From positions 3,720,001 through 3,784,000 of the forward strand of contig OX388313.1 in NCBI GenBank assembly GCA_947579605.1: a stretch of DNA of 64,000 nt, given 5' to 3'. Source of the stretch: Athripsodes cinereus. Lineage: Eukaryota > Arthropoda > Insecta > Trichoptera > Leptoceridae. This document shows positions 45,368 to 56,954 of the stretch, piece by piece (position 1 is the first letter of the stretch; each line of letters begins with the position of its first letter). Both the position numbers and the translations under genes were made by a program. Below the pieces are notes generated by a model, which was given only the letters and a program-made list of their open reading frames with translations, did no database searches and was not told where the DNA came from.

Positions 45368-45508
45368 ATCTACTAATAAAAATCTTTATTGCACAAAAAT
45401 AGTATGCATGGAGAAAAAACATGAAATCATAACTACTGAACGCATAATTTTGTGCAATGGGCTAGTTAATCGCTGAAGCGCGATATCTTCCAACTAACCC
45501 ATAAAATA
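45368..45508 (-). repeat. LINE 3' tail, family B
   Basis: The minus strand reads gggttagttggaagatatcg then gcgattaactagcccattgc, with tttgtgcaataaag near its end. It lies just left of the hAT-like element. Confidence 0.6.
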
Positions 45509-45542
45509 CCCATACCTATAAAATAACGGATTAGGTTATAAT

Positions 45543-46071
45543 TAGTGATGTGAGAAGAGAAAATTCTCCAAACAAATTTCTCGAGAACGAGAAATTTCTC
45601 CGAGAATTTCTCCTCTGATGGAAGAGAAATTTCTCTCCATAATTTTTCTTAGTGGTATTATGACCTTTCGCCCAGTAGGTACACTTCGCAGCCAACCTGA
45701 TTGATCCAAAAATTTGTGGGGCTGATTAAGGCCCAAATCAGAGGTTATTAACACTTTTTTCCATGTATGTAGTAGGTAACTGCAATTTTTTTTGGCAACT
45801 TTTTTTGGCAACAACTTAAATTTGGGCATATGGGGTGTCAAACATGAAGATTTTTCATCAGTTATTAGCACTTTTTTCTATGTAGGTACATAAACATTTC
45901 TATGTTTCCATAATTAATTGTTGCCATATTGGTGATTGTCGCAACGCAACATTTGTACATTGATTGATTGAATAAAGTATTTATTATTATTATACTGTTA
46001 AATAATAATAAAAAAAAATCTCCGAAAATTCTCTACTTCGATTTTTTTTTCTTGAGAATTCCACAACACTA
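45543..46071. mobile_element. hAT-like non-autonomous element with 8-bp target duplication
   Basis: The octamer gttataat flanks the element (45535-45542 and 46072-46079). The ends are short inverted repeats: TAGTGATGTGAGAA on the left and, reversed, TAGTGTTGTGGAATTCTC on the right. TAGTG-type ends with 8-bp duplications are characteristic of hAT transposons. The left end carries a cluster of GAGAAATTTCTC palindromes. The interior has a 109-codon minus-strand frame with no transposase motif that I recognise, and what looks like an inserted LINE tail ending in (ATT)n near 45990. Confidence 0.72.
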
Positions 46072-46085
46072 GTTATAATCATGTT

Positions 46086-46222
46086 TAAGACACTTAACAT
46101 CTTCAGTTCAGCAATGGGGTATGCTACCCATCCTGAATGTCCTACATTTTATTGCTACGAAGAGGAAAAGATGCAGTTAGTCCGCTGGCTACCCCACTTG
46201 TAGGAGATGCCGTGATGGTATA
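46086..46222 (+). repeat. Repeat A, 3' half
   Basis: It shows tatgctacccatcctgaatg, gctggctaccccacttgt and gccgtgatggtat. A LINE 3' end abuts its tail. Confidence 0.7.
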
Positions 46223-46223
46223 T

Positions 46224-46660
46224 TTTTTTTATTTAACTTTTATTAATAAAAAATATGTTTACAAAGTCTATATTATTTTGCCTAATCCCTTATGGGAATT
46301 TTGGACTGTGATCTTAAATATATTACATTACAATAATAAAATTAAACAATCAAAAATTAATATTGTACACATGTTATACCTACAATAAATTCTCCGCCCC
46401 ATAAAGTCCAGAACAACCCGTGCCCAGCCCTTAGATCAACCATCGAGGATTTTTTGTGAAATATGTATCCTTTAATCTTCTTTATGAACTCCTCGATGGA
46501 TTCGCATTGTTTCAAACAGGCAGGCATGGGATTCCAAACCTTGAGCAGCAACACATCATCGGTCCTATGTACGTCCATAGTCATTGTAAAATTTGTTAAT
46601 GCGCAACAGTTTGCTAGCCACTGATCTAGTCTGTCTACCATGTGCTATTAAAAGTCCGTC
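46224..46660 (-). pseudogene. LINE 3' end inserted in the tail of a repeat A copy
   Basis: The minus frame (46357-46641) has VWNPMPACLKQCESIEEFIK and KIKGYIFHKKS, matching the W-N-x-P-L...F-K-x-x-K-x-Y-L-F end of LINE ORF2 proteins. An AT-rich 3' UTR runs to an A-rich end at 46224, directly next to the (tagta) tail of a repeat A copy. Lower similarity than the other tails. Confidence 0.55.
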
Positions 46661-47569
46661 TTTAGGTTTTAAAAAATGCTCAACCAGAATGCTATACTGC
46701 TACCTCCTCTGAAGAGACAACATAATACATAATATATATAAGTGTATGTATTGTATAAAACGGATTCTATTCTATTCTATTCTTCTCAAGGCCATCCACT
46801 CGTTTGTGAGTGATTTAGGCCAATATGGAACAACGGGTTTTTAACAATGATATGTATATATGATATATATTTTAACAATGAAAAAAAAAACAATAATGAG
46901 GTGTTTCACAGCAAAATGAACCTTTATATAAAGACGGGGTAGTAAAGTATAAAACGGATAAAAATAAAAAAGCGAATGTTTATATTTAAATATAACAATA
47001 TTAATAATATACAAAACACTTTAATAGAAATAATTTAAATGAAAATAACTCTTTTATTTTATATATACAAATTATTAATGATGACAATAAACGTAACATC
47101 TCGTCTACTCGTCATAAAATCGCTCGTAATAATAATAATCAAACTTGTATAATATTATTATAGTACAGTGCTTTAATACATATTGGCCGAGTTCCAGGGA
47201 TTCACTGTAAAATAATATTATTACATCAATTGTTACAGCACCCGGCATTATCCAGTATCTTAAATATTATTAATCAAATTATTTTTTGTTTGATTCAACC
47301 CAAATATGCCACCAAGCTATGTACCTACATTATGTTGAAGTGAAACCAGCATGAAAGTGAAAAATATAGATACAAATATTTATCATTGGAATAATTATTT
47401 ACTATTTTTTTTCTTGTTTAACTGGATTTAAGCACAACGTGCATATTTTAAAATTCTACATATAACCTTAACTTAGAAATCCTCGTCTTAACTTTACGTC
47501 TGAGGTTAAGAGAAACACCAATATTATTATATTTGCACTTTTATAGGTTATTAATATTTGTTATTTTTG
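46661..47569. other. AT-rich stretch, no gene seen
   Basis: Contains a ttctattctattctatt microsatellite near 46765 and otherwise AT-rich sequence. Confidence 0.4.
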
Positions 47570-47715
47570 GTTGGCGTGTTAGTTTGAAGACATCGCACCT
47601 TAGCGATAAACTTGCCATCTGTACATCGAATGTTATAACTGATATTTATATGACACTGTTTTATTATGTAATATTGTCACCAATGTACTGTGAAGAATAA
47701 ATTAAATAAATAAAA
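47570..47715 (+). repeat. LINE 3' tail, family B
   Basis: It contains gttagtttgaagacatcgc, gcgataaacttgccatctg, caatgtactgtgaagaat and an (AAAT)n end. Confidence 0.6.
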
Positions 47716-48744
47716 AATAATCTTTAATTCTTATACCTAGTATATATTATGTTTTGTTTTATTTCTGTTATATGAAAAGTATTTACATTGTTTATATTTT
47801 TTATGTAACTTTAGGTTTGCAAAAGGCTAAAAAACCGTTAATTAAAATAAATAAAATAAAAAAATAAACTAAGGATCGTCAAAGTCGGAGACCTGACGTT
47901 ATTATTGTGTTATTAAAGGCAATAAGACAATTCTTACTAGGATCATTACAGCTGAAGGCCAATGCAGTTCCAAAAAACATGGCGCGCATAAACAAAAATA
48001 TTATTTCCCTATTAAAAGAGTCCACAACTGTTATTAATTTATATGTTTGTTTGTCTAAATGAAGGTATTTATTTTTTCATCAATATGTTATTTTTCTTCA
48101 TTGATTTAAATGTGGACATTTGACATAATACCTAAAATCTGTTAAAATGTGTACACTTGTAAATAGGGCGATATATTGATACCTTCATTGCCTGCTTTAT
48201 TTGTGTTTACATATAGGTATAAAATATATAATGTTGTCTGTTGTGTGTTTTTGATGATTAATAAACAAATAAATACCTACAATTCGTATTTATGTTCAAT
48301 AACACACAAATGGACATAATTAAGAATTGAAATATTTGATATGAAGTTCTATGTGTAATGTTTTTTACATCGCTACTAATGTAATAAAACTAAGTTTTAT
48401 CTCTGATTTACATGCACAAAACAACAACAACCAAAATTAGGTACTAACTTGATTATGGATAACATTAGGTAGAAGTTCTTTTTTACCCTGTATCGTGAAT
48501 CGGTAATAGATATATTTACCCTTTTTTCAGGAGGAAAATTACTAAAAGATATCATTAATTTTAGAAGGATTAACTATGTAACAGTTTCGAGACGTTTTGA
48601 ATGTTTTGAATCAAGTAACGGAAGTGCATTGTAGAATACTCAAAACATTCAAAATACTGAAAGATATATAACCGAATTATTCAATTACTCCACATTATGT
48701 AGACATTGTATCATAGAATTGGGATGATGGGTAGTCTATTTAGT
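47716..48744. other. AT-rich stretch with a short hairpin
   Basis: No gene. A perfect 15-bp stem (ttttgaatgttttga at 48595-48609 with its complement at 48640-48654) encloses 30 bases. Confidence 0.45.
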
Positions 48745-48880
48745 CATACCTAAGACTTGTAAATAAGAGATTCCGGGTTTGAATCCTACTGCTGACCTAC
48801 TCCATCTTTATGGAATCTTATGCATTGCTTTCTAAGAGAGAATTTCGAAATTTGTTTGGGTAAGACACAGATAAAACTCA
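48745..48880 (+). repeat. tRNA-derived SINE, decayed
   Basis: It contains ccgggtttgaatcctactgc, a B-box-like element, and a downstream region with aagagagaatttcg. A related minus-strand relic lies at about 52255-52440. Confidence 0.4.
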
Positions 48881-49439
48881 CATTGTGAATATCTTGTATT
48901 GAATGCATTATAGTTATATAAACAATTTTAATAAAACATACATTGAAAAAAAATAATAAGAAAGATCAAATAAATAGGTACTTATTAGATACCCACCTGT
49001 CAAATAATTAAAAAAAAAACTACAATGAGGGTCCTTATTTCAGGTCTTCTTTATCTTTAAAATAAACTAAAAGAAAATATTGTATAAATGAAAATCATTC
49101 TAACATGGCTCAAATAAAAATTCCAAATTCAAATTTAAGTAAATCATTCGTATGAGTAGGTACGGTATCGTATGAGTAGGTGGTTTTCTTTACACGATTA
49201 ATTTTCAATAAAAAAATAAATGTAGTATATGCTACAATAGATTATTGATTTTCTCCTTGTAATATGATAGGTATATTTTATACATGAAAGCCTAATTTTG
49301 TCACCTACGTACAAATAGAAATGGAAATAATATGACAACCTTTTCTATATTTGGAATTTACAGGTAAAATAAATAATATCATTGTATATTCATCAGATTA
49401 AAATATACATAAATTCTAACACAAATTATTTTCATGTGT

Positions 49440-49640
49440 TTAGCTTAATTGGAGAAAAGCTTTTTGAACCTATTAAATCGCCTACCAACGCAACTTGTCA
49501 CCAACTGAAGAGTGTACTATTATTATTAGGTGGGTCTCTCTCTTCAATGAACTTTTATTTAACGGCGCACTCGAAACGGTGTAAGGACTATTAAACGGCG
49601 CCAAAAAAGAAGAGATCCATAATTATCATCATTATCATTA
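49440..49640 (+). pseudogene. L2/CR1-like LINE tail fragment
   Basis: Only the 3' end is recognisable: ctcgaaacggtgtaagg then ctattaaacggcgccaaa, equivalent to the tail motif of the other copies. The coding part upstream is too degraded to call. Confidence 0.45.
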
Positions 49641-49904
49641 GACTTACAGAAACGGAGCGTTCACAACTATTCACAAATACCTTCAAGAATCTACAAAAAT
49701 TCAAGTTTTCACAAGTGAAAAGTATATGTGAATGAAATAACATATGAAACACATCTTAAGGCACTATATACTCATTTTTGTTTTATTTGCAAACTAGTTT
49801 TCAGAATTCTGAGCTATGTATGCGGGTGGCCATTGGGTATCTTTCAATGAGCATACAAGTCAAACTGTAGTTGACATGTGTGCTTAATAAATGTCCAACA
49901 TAAT

Positions 49905-50460
49905 AATAATAATAACGGAGAGTATTTAAAGCGCCATCTTTGTGCCATAGCACCTCGAGGACGCTGTACATGATAATGTTTTATCAACAAAGTTGTCTGT
50001 GTCAAGAATTTAAATTTAAATACTTAAATACTAAAACATTATAACACATAATCTCAGATACATAATATGTATCCGCGTCAGAAATAAAAATAAAATAATG
50101 CAATATACACAACAGTCACAGTTCATAAAAAAGTTTGAACAAGTAGGTCTTGAGGTCCCTCTTAAAAGCCTGGAAGTCGGCAGCACACCTGAGCCCCAGA
50201 GGCAGTCTGTTCCACATATTAGGGGCAGAAACAGAGAAAGCGCGGTCACCGTAATCAGTTAAGCGTCCCCTCTGTGGAACCTCCAGTTCATGCGCCACAC
50301 TTTGCGCTGACCTCAGGGCACATATGTAATGGTTTAAAACAGGAATTGTTGGGATAGCCGAACGCACCATGCGTAAAGTGTACTTAAACCAGTCAAAGCC
50401 GATTCGTAAGCATCGGAACACCTTTCGTGTTTCCTACCAAAGGAAGTATGCACAGTCTAT
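49905..50460 (-). pseudogene. L2/CR1-like LINE reverse transcriptase C-terminus and tail
   Basis: The minus frame (50116-50421) reads RMVRSAIPTIPVLNHYI, then DYGDRAFSVSAPNMWNRLPL and FQAFKRDLKTYLF, a clear LINE ORF2 end. The 3' tail (49905-50110) contains a diverged tail motif (gcgtcctcgaggtgc, gatggcgctttaaa) and ends in (AAT)n. The RT core is missing. Confidence 0.8.
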
Positions 50461-50984
50461 TGGTTGTGTGGATAAGGTGTCTGTTCTTAATATTATCTTC
50501 ACTCACGCAGATGAAGAAAATTTAGAGTAGGTATATTAAATATTCTTGGAGTGTTAATATTTTAATAAGCCTGGTATACCTGATGTTACTAATAATACCA
50601 AGATACCTTAATAATATTATTATTTCAAGGTATATTATATTATCATACTGTGATATCAATAATATTCCGAAAGGAATTAATTACTTACACCTGTTGATTC
50701 CATGATTAAATTAAGACTCCATATAATATTGCGTAATAAATATAATACCAAATTTATTCCTATCTAACGTGTTTTACGTCATATTATTATTAGAAAGATA
50801 TTTTGAATGGCTCGACAGTTTATCTTTTGTCAAAAGGGTGATATAATTGTTCAGATATAAGAATTATGTGATGTAGAAAAATTTACCCTTTTCGTTGCTG
50901 TTCAACTGTCGGCCGATTGCATATTATTTATAATCCAGACTCGATTGATTGAATGATAGCTTCGAAAATAATTACTAATTTCAC

Positions 50985-51092
50985 AGCAAGCTTAAAGCTT
51001 TTGTCGTGAGAAAAGAGTTTACCGACACCTGAGTTCGAAACACGCACCTCTTGTGTTTGAGGCCGAGACTCTACTTCCAGGCTACCGACGAA
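50985..51092 (-). repeat. tRNA-derived SINE, decayed
   Basis: The minus strand shows gtagagtctcggcctcaaac and gtttcgaactcaggtg, matching the SINE at 60080. Confidence 0.45.
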
Positions 51093-51149
51093 TTCTTTAA
51101 CTTATAAGCATCACAAATAAAATTAAAAAACATTAATGATGTTGACCGA

Positions 51150-51425
51150 AGGTACTTGTTGGAAGTCCATTTCAAGATAAATTTGAAAAAAAAACACAAT
51201 ATGTAGTTAACTTCCAAATGACTTTTATTAACTTCGCGTACTTTCGGAGACTCTCGACTCCATCATCAGGCGATTAGTAAAAAGTTAAAAAAGTAAAAAG
51301 TTAGACTTTTTACTAATCGCCTGATGATGGAGTCGAGAGTCTCTGAATACTAGTACGCGAAGTTAATAAAAGTCATTTGGAAGTTAAATACATACCTATT
51401 GTGTTTTTTTTACAAATTTATCTAC
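51150..51425. mobile_element. Foldback element, intact copy
   Basis: Arms from about 51175 and 51423 pair almost perfectly over more than 100 bp each, through blocks such as aacttccaaatgacttttat, cggagactctcgactccatc and aggcgattagtaaaaagt. The centre is a short A/T loop near 51285. Homology to the copy near 12870 starts at about 51150, so the element extends a little beyond the inverted repeat. Confidence 0.75.
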
Positions 51426-51435
51426 AAATACAATT

Positions 51436-51530
51436 TATGGTCTGCAACTCAGTGAAGGGGTATGCCACCCATGTTTATTAAATACAGATAGTACACACCG
51501 ACTCTTTCAATTGTAAGGGATGTCGTTATG
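51436..51530 (+). repeat. Repeat A, decayed 3' half
   Basis: It shows cagtgaaggggtatgcc, accc and gggatgtcgttatggta. It adjoins the 51150 foldback element. Confidence 0.45.
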
Positions 51531-51984
51531 GTAGAAATATAATAGTCATGTTATTTTGGTCGAGTATCGACAAAATATAATTTCGGAAAGAACCTACATG
51601 CTTGCCTTCCAATGCCAGAAAATTTACACAAATTAATTCAATATATAATATTTAAACATGAATTACCGATTCATCTGCAACTTTCATCAAACCCCCTTGC
51701 GGATGGATGAGTAAACATCTCGGATAATTTCCCTTTTTGATAAATCGGTTTAATGATTTTATTATTCACTTACACCTGAATGCTTACTGTATTTGGAATG
51801 AGGCGCTCTCCCTTACACCAACGCCCTCAACACCTTTTCTCCTTCCTTGTTCCCCCCCTCCCCATCATCACCACAGTGCGAATAATAAATATCTAGTATT
51901 ACATTTTGATTTTGTTATGTCTGTCAGAATTCTTAAACCGAAATCGGTCTTTGGCACTTTTCAAGCCATCTTTTATTTTTTAGA

Positions 51985-52055
51985 GTTTGTATATATAATG
52001 AGTTACAATTCATTGGATTGGTCTGCAACGAGTTTGGATTTTCTTCTCTATTAGA
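51985..52055 (-). pseudogene. LINE tail related to the 43890 copy, short
   Basis: Minus-strand sequence with gcagaccaatccaatgaat and the codons before it matches the tail at 59235. Too short to say more. Confidence 0.4.
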
Positions 52056-53744
52056 GTTTGAACAAAATACAATATTTCCTTCAAAGAATTCCATTATTAA
52101 TCACCAAACCAAATATCAAACAAGTCTTTAAAAAAATTAAGATTGTAATATTTTTAAATTACGTATGTTGTAACTTTTTATGAAATAATCAGTGAATATT
52201 TTTTAATATTACTCAGATATATACTCCCATAAAGTTTTTTTTATTAAAAACTTCATCTGGATTTCAAAAAAACCCGCAGCCACCCTCAGAATTAGCAATA
52301 TGCTTGTGTTGTGAAAGTGGAATAAGTTGGCAGCGGATGGAATAGAATCCAATTTTCTAGACTGATATTCCGAGATTCTTCCACCAGGCTACCGACAACT
52401 TCTATGAATGATAAGCAGCACTGGTTTGAATCTCGCTGTTGACATATTATTTCCTTCATATCTTAGTTTCGGTCTTTATAATTAATATTTTCGAACTCTG
52501 TACCCATCATAATAGTAATTATAACAGCACACACATAATATATTTCGCATTAGCATTCCCACAGCTCAACGGAACTGAGAACGGGTACTAGAATGCCTAA
52601 TGCTTACACATCAGGTATATATTATCAAGTATACCAGGTATATAAATATAAGAAATCTTCCATTTCAGAACAACCAGATCATGTTCCTCAATGTCTTAGA
52701 TTTCTTTTTCATATTTTATCTATTGATTGCCTGATGTGTGGAGACTTTCAAAGAAGTAGGTATTAGTACTTTTTTACTTTCGGATTTTTTTTGGGCGGCC
52801 CTTTTACTATCGCGCCGTGGGTGATTTTAAATGAAAAAAGATCGTCAGAAAATTTGTTGTTTCAATTTTATTTATGAACATATCGAGATAATTAATAAAA
52901 ATATATATTTAAGTTTAAAATTTTCCAGTTTAAAAATATTTTTGATCATCAATGTCTACCGAAAAAAATACTAAATTTTGTTTCAAATTTAAAATTCTAA
53001 AAATTATAAATTTCTCATTAACGCATCATTATATCAGAACGAAAACAAAGTGTGTTAGCGATGGCTGCTTGTGCGATATGCTAGTGAGAACAGCTGAATG
53101 AGCGGAATGTGTGATACTTAAATAATTGACTTAACTGTGGTACATGTTGTGGATGACGGCTGAGCTATGAACGACCTTTTTCTATTTTTGTCAACCATAT
53201 TAACAGTTGTTATCTGTTATGTGCTTTTACCAATAAATAAAATATAATAAAATATCACCATTGATATTTTTTATTTACAGAGACATTTTATGCCACTTTC
53301 CTCAGAAGCAATGCAGATGAGTTTGAGAATGTCCTTTTTTTACAACAAGTCGAACTTTGCATTTGTGTGGAAAAATTCAATTTATAAAAAAAAACAAAAC
53401 AAAAATATCGAGCAACGATTTTTCCCATTTTCTGGTTGTTTACAAATGGATTCATACATACCTGAATACCTATGCATATTATTATAATTATTTTTATATA
53501 CCTACCTATACAGGGCTAAAGTGGTTTGGAATATTAGATAATCATTTAATAATAATATAATCTGCAAGTATGTGCGTATGTAAATTTGTAGGTGTATATG
53601 CTTGTTTACTTGAGAATTTATTCAATTATGGATTTTCAGGTTTCGCTGTAAGTTGTGGAGATGAGATTACGTTGCAGATGAAATCATTAAGTTTATATTG
53701 TTATAATTATTTATGTGCGTAACATTGATATATGTGTGCGTAAC
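52056..53744. other. AT-rich stretch, no gene seen
   Basis: Contains a decayed SINE (about 52255-52440, minus). Short frames near 53290-53560 have no similarity that I can name. Confidence 0.4.
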
Positions 53745-54115
53745 ATTGATATACGAAAGGAATGTGGAATGTGGAATGAAAGTTGGTGTAATAACAAGGA
53801 TGAATGTAAATAAGTTAAGATGGTTTGGGCACGTGGAAAGAATGAATGAGGACAGAATGACTAAGAAGATATATTTGTCTGAGAGGAATGGTGCTAGGAG
53901 ACGTGGACGTCCGAGGATTAAATGGCAAGATCATTTAAATCAAATCCTACAGGACGGTCACGTGTTGAGCACATTGAACAAGAGAGCATGCATGAGGAAT
54001 TGTATGACAGTGACGGAAGCGAAAGATGTATGCAAAGATAGAAGGAAGTGGCGCTCGATCCTTTCTGCCTACCCCGCGAGGGAAGCGGCGTGATGGTATG
54101 TATGTATGTATGTAT
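53745..54115 (+). pseudogene. RTE-type LINE ORF2 C-terminus and 3' end
   Basis: The 126-codon frame (53713-54093) contains NKLRWFGHVERMNEDRMTKK, then RRRGRPRIKWQDHLNQ and DVCKDRRKWRSILSAYP, the standard end of RTE-type endonuclease/reverse transcriptase proteins. The element ends gtgatggtatgtatgtatg, with a short TGTA-repeat tail. It is the cleanest of four close copies (42372, 53745, 54640, 56955); the RT core is absent, so it is 5'-truncated. Confidence 0.85.
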
Positions 54116-54124
54116 TATTTATGT

Positions 54125-54194
54125 GGTACTTGGTAGTATAGCTTACGGCGTCCTTGAGATGGTCACGGATCATTAAACGGCCCCAAATACAAAT
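54125..54194 (+). repeat. L2/CR1-like LINE tail fragment
   Basis: The block gtccttgagatggtcacgg then attaaacggccccaaatac closely matches the tail of the 2830 copy. It stops where the 54195 inverted-repeat element begins. Confidence 0.55.
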
Positions 54195-54620
54195 CGTACA
54201 TTGAAAACAAAAGTGGTATTATACAAAAAACGTGATTTTTCAGTATGCCCGTTTACAGTTTTTGGTATAGTTCTATAGTTTACACCTCTACTCGTTTCTT
54301 GAACACATTATTTGTACAAAGTAATATATAAAAATGACACTATATTTAAAATGTCATGTATGCATTTAGTCTTTCCTTAGATTAATGTACAACCACTGCG
54401 GCCGTTTGACACGAACTGGTAATAGTGTCACTTTATTAATTAGTAACTTGAAGCCTATACAAAAAGTACAAACCGATACCAGTGACCTCTAGGGAAAACT
54501 AAACAAGCTATTGGAAAACGTGTTTTTGTATTGGATGCGTTTTAATTTGAGCGTTTTAAACATCGTTTAAACTCAAAATTGTCATTTTTAGTATACTGCC
54601 ACTTTTGTTTTCAATGTGCG
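54195..54620. mobile_element. Inverted-repeat element of 426 bp
   Basis: The ends read CGTACATTGAAAACAAAAGT (left) and, reversed, CGCACATTGAAAACAAAAGT (right), extending a few bases further (GG.A.TATAC). The interior has no frame of note. The target duplication is unclear (possibly the dinucleotide at). It sits between a LINE tail and an RTE relic. Confidence 0.6.
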
Positions 54621-54639
54621 ATATAGTGTTTTATTATTA

Positions 54640-54955
54640 CAGGTGTAGTAACAAGAATGAATGTAAATAAGTTACGATGGTTTGGGCATTTGGAAAGAAT
54701 GAATGAGGAAAGAATGACCAAGAAGATATAAATAGTGCTCGGAGACGTGGACGGCCAAGAATCAAATGCCAAAATTATCTAAAGCAAATCCTATAAGAAA
54801 GCCACGTGTTGAGTACATTGAACAGAAGAGCATGCATGAGGAATTTTATGACAGTGACGGAAGCGAAAGATGTCTGCAAGGATAGAAGGAAGTGACGCTC
54901 GATACTTTCTGCCTACCCTGCGAGGGAGGCGAAGTGATGGTATGTGTATAAGATA
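54640..54955 (+). pseudogene. RTE-type LINE 3' end, degenerate
   Basis: Nucleotide homology to the 53745 copy is clear (aagttacgatggtttggg, gcgaaagatgtctgcaagg, ctgcctaccctgcgaggg). A deletion removes the end of the TKKIYLSER segment, and stops break the frame. It lies 500 bp from its sister copy. Confidence 0.75.
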
Positions 54956-55144
54956 ATTATTTATAACATTATTAAATTAGACATAACAAAAACACAAATG
55001 CACAGAAATAATTGAAGCAGATTAATGATGGAGGATTTTAATCTCGTATATACCGAACTACCCCCGTGTGTTTTATTCATAATGCATAGTTTAAAAATAT
55101 TATGGCATAATTTACTCAGTGTCGGGTGTCTAACCTAAAAAAGA

Positions 55145-55600
55145 AAGAAAGGAAGAAAGAATTTCAGATGTGTATTGTCTTATGGCAAAGAACGCAATGG
55201 GTCGTCTTAATAAAATTTGGAAAAGCCGTGAAATTATGAGAAACACAAAAATAAGACTGGTCAAGACTTTGGTATTCAGCATATTTTTATACGGAGCTGA
55301 AACGTGGACGCTGCGAGTTAGTGAACGCGCAAGGATCGATGCTTTTGAGATGTGGTGCTGGAGGAAATTGCTCCGAGTGCATTGGATCAAACACAGGACC
55401 AATGAGTCCATCCTCAGGGAGCTAAACATTTCGGCGCGACTCTCAACGATTTGCAGACAGCGCGTTTTGCGATATTTAGGCCACATTGCTAGAAGAGAGC
55501 ATGACAACCTAGAAAAGGTAATTATGACTGGTTTTGTAGAAGGGAGGAGGGGAAGGGGCATGATGGTCACGATCCTCAGGATTTAGGGACCGACGTAGAT
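55145..55600 (+). pseudogene. RTE-type LINE ORF2 C-terminus, second lineage
   Basis: The frame 55170-55586 (138 codons) reads RLVKTLVFSIFLYGAETWTL, then IDAFEMWCWRKLLRVHW, RTNESILRELNI and LRYLGHIARREHDNLEK, the classic sequence after the RT palm in BovB/RTE-like LINEs. It ends near a (GAT)n run. The frame is intact here, but the RT and endonuclease domains are absent. Confidence 0.85.
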
Positions 55601-55924
55601 GATGATGATGATTGTCTTATACGTGATGTTATTTTATCTGCCTTTTACAAGATAGGTACTCGAAAACTTGCAGAAAAGAAGGGGAGACCTATTGTTTACC
55701 AGAATTAAATAAGTCGGAAGAATTATTTTATTTTTTATTGTTTATATTATTTATAATAATCCAGCAGATATTTCAAATTTAACCTTTGCCTTTACTTCGT
55801 TGAAATAAAATACAAGAATAATTTGCATGTGTATATTTGGAATACTCCGTGACAGGGTTCAACAACCATAAATTGTTGTGGCTTTTATTTAATTTTTTCT
55901 TTGCTCGAAGTATATTAATTTCAC

Positions 55925-56170
55925 TACTACTACTATACGATCATGGCGTATCCCGCAAGTAGGATAGATAGCAGACCAGCTGCATGTAATAAACTTGCAA
56001 GCTCTCCTCTCCGTGCTAACAAAAATTAAGACATATATAAGGGATGGAAAATTTCATCACCGAATTTAAGATGTAAATTGAATTTATTTTTCGAACACCT
56101 GCCTTTTATAGGACTCTCAAAAGCTTACGGAAAAGAGTGGGAGACCAAATTTTTACCGGGTGCTCTACGG
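55925..56170 (-). repeat. Repeat A, near full length
   Basis: It runs from actactactatacgatcatg to accgggtgctctacgg with all middle blocks. A further decayed head fragment lies at about 55630-55705. Confidence 0.75.
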
Positions 56171-56284
56171 AATATTTTTTGTTTTTGATGAATATTTTAA
56201 TTGAAAATAGTGCGTTTCCGACTATCGGCAATAATTTAAAACCATTTAGAAATTATTCAAATTAAAATGTCAACCAGTTGGTAA

Positions 56285-56440
56285 TGGAAAATGTTTATTG
56301 ATAACTATTACGGATTACATCACTTGCCGTTTTGAATCCATTGTCGGACATAAGCCTCCCCCATGCCCTCCGCAAATCTTTATCCTGAGCACACTGCTTC
56401 CAACCAACTCCCACCGTTCGTCCTATAAGTTTTTTTTTTT
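56285..56440 (-). pseudogene. RTE-type LINE 3' end
   Basis: The minus strand reads VGWKQCAQDKDLRRAWGRLM then SDNGFKTASDVIR, equivalent to the QDR-x-WR-x-GEAYVQQW terminus common in lepidopteran LINEs. Short and 5'-truncated. Confidence 0.55.
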
Positions 56441-56954
56441 GTTGAAATAATAACATACTACCTATTTATACTTGTCTTAGAAATACATTGTGAAAACAAA
56501 CAACCAAACATATAATTACTCATAATAAGGTGCCTGAGTTAAAGATGTGACTGAGTTTACAATATCAAACTCAGATTCAGAAAGTAAAATAAATTTTACA
56601 GAAAACAATGTGTGCTTACATCTGAATCAGTCGTAAATACTTTACAACCGGCGATGAATACATGAAAAATTCAAATTATTTCGTGATGCGGAAGGCTAAT
56701 CCCATTATTGAGGCGGTTATCAGGCGGCCGAGGCTGGATTTTCATAATTTTGTTTTCATTTCTTCAATATTTCATCATAATAAGGAAGATCGCTTCGAAA
56801 AGGATAAAATAATAATGTTCTCTGAACTCAATAGGGGTGTCTCCACCTAATAAGGGTGGGAAGCTACAAGCTGTACGGTACGTTATAGATTAAAATATTA
56901 AATTATATTCATGTACTTACGTAATGTTGAGGGCAAGATACATACATATATACA

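Noticed and set aside
45542..45871. 109-codon minus-strand frame
   Set aside because: It starts at the end of the hAT-like element and lies inside it. No transposase motif; probably chance or a remnant.
51737..52054. 105-codon plus-strand frame with Pro/His-rich part
   Set aside because: Its end overlaps a minus-strand LINE tail, and there is no domain.
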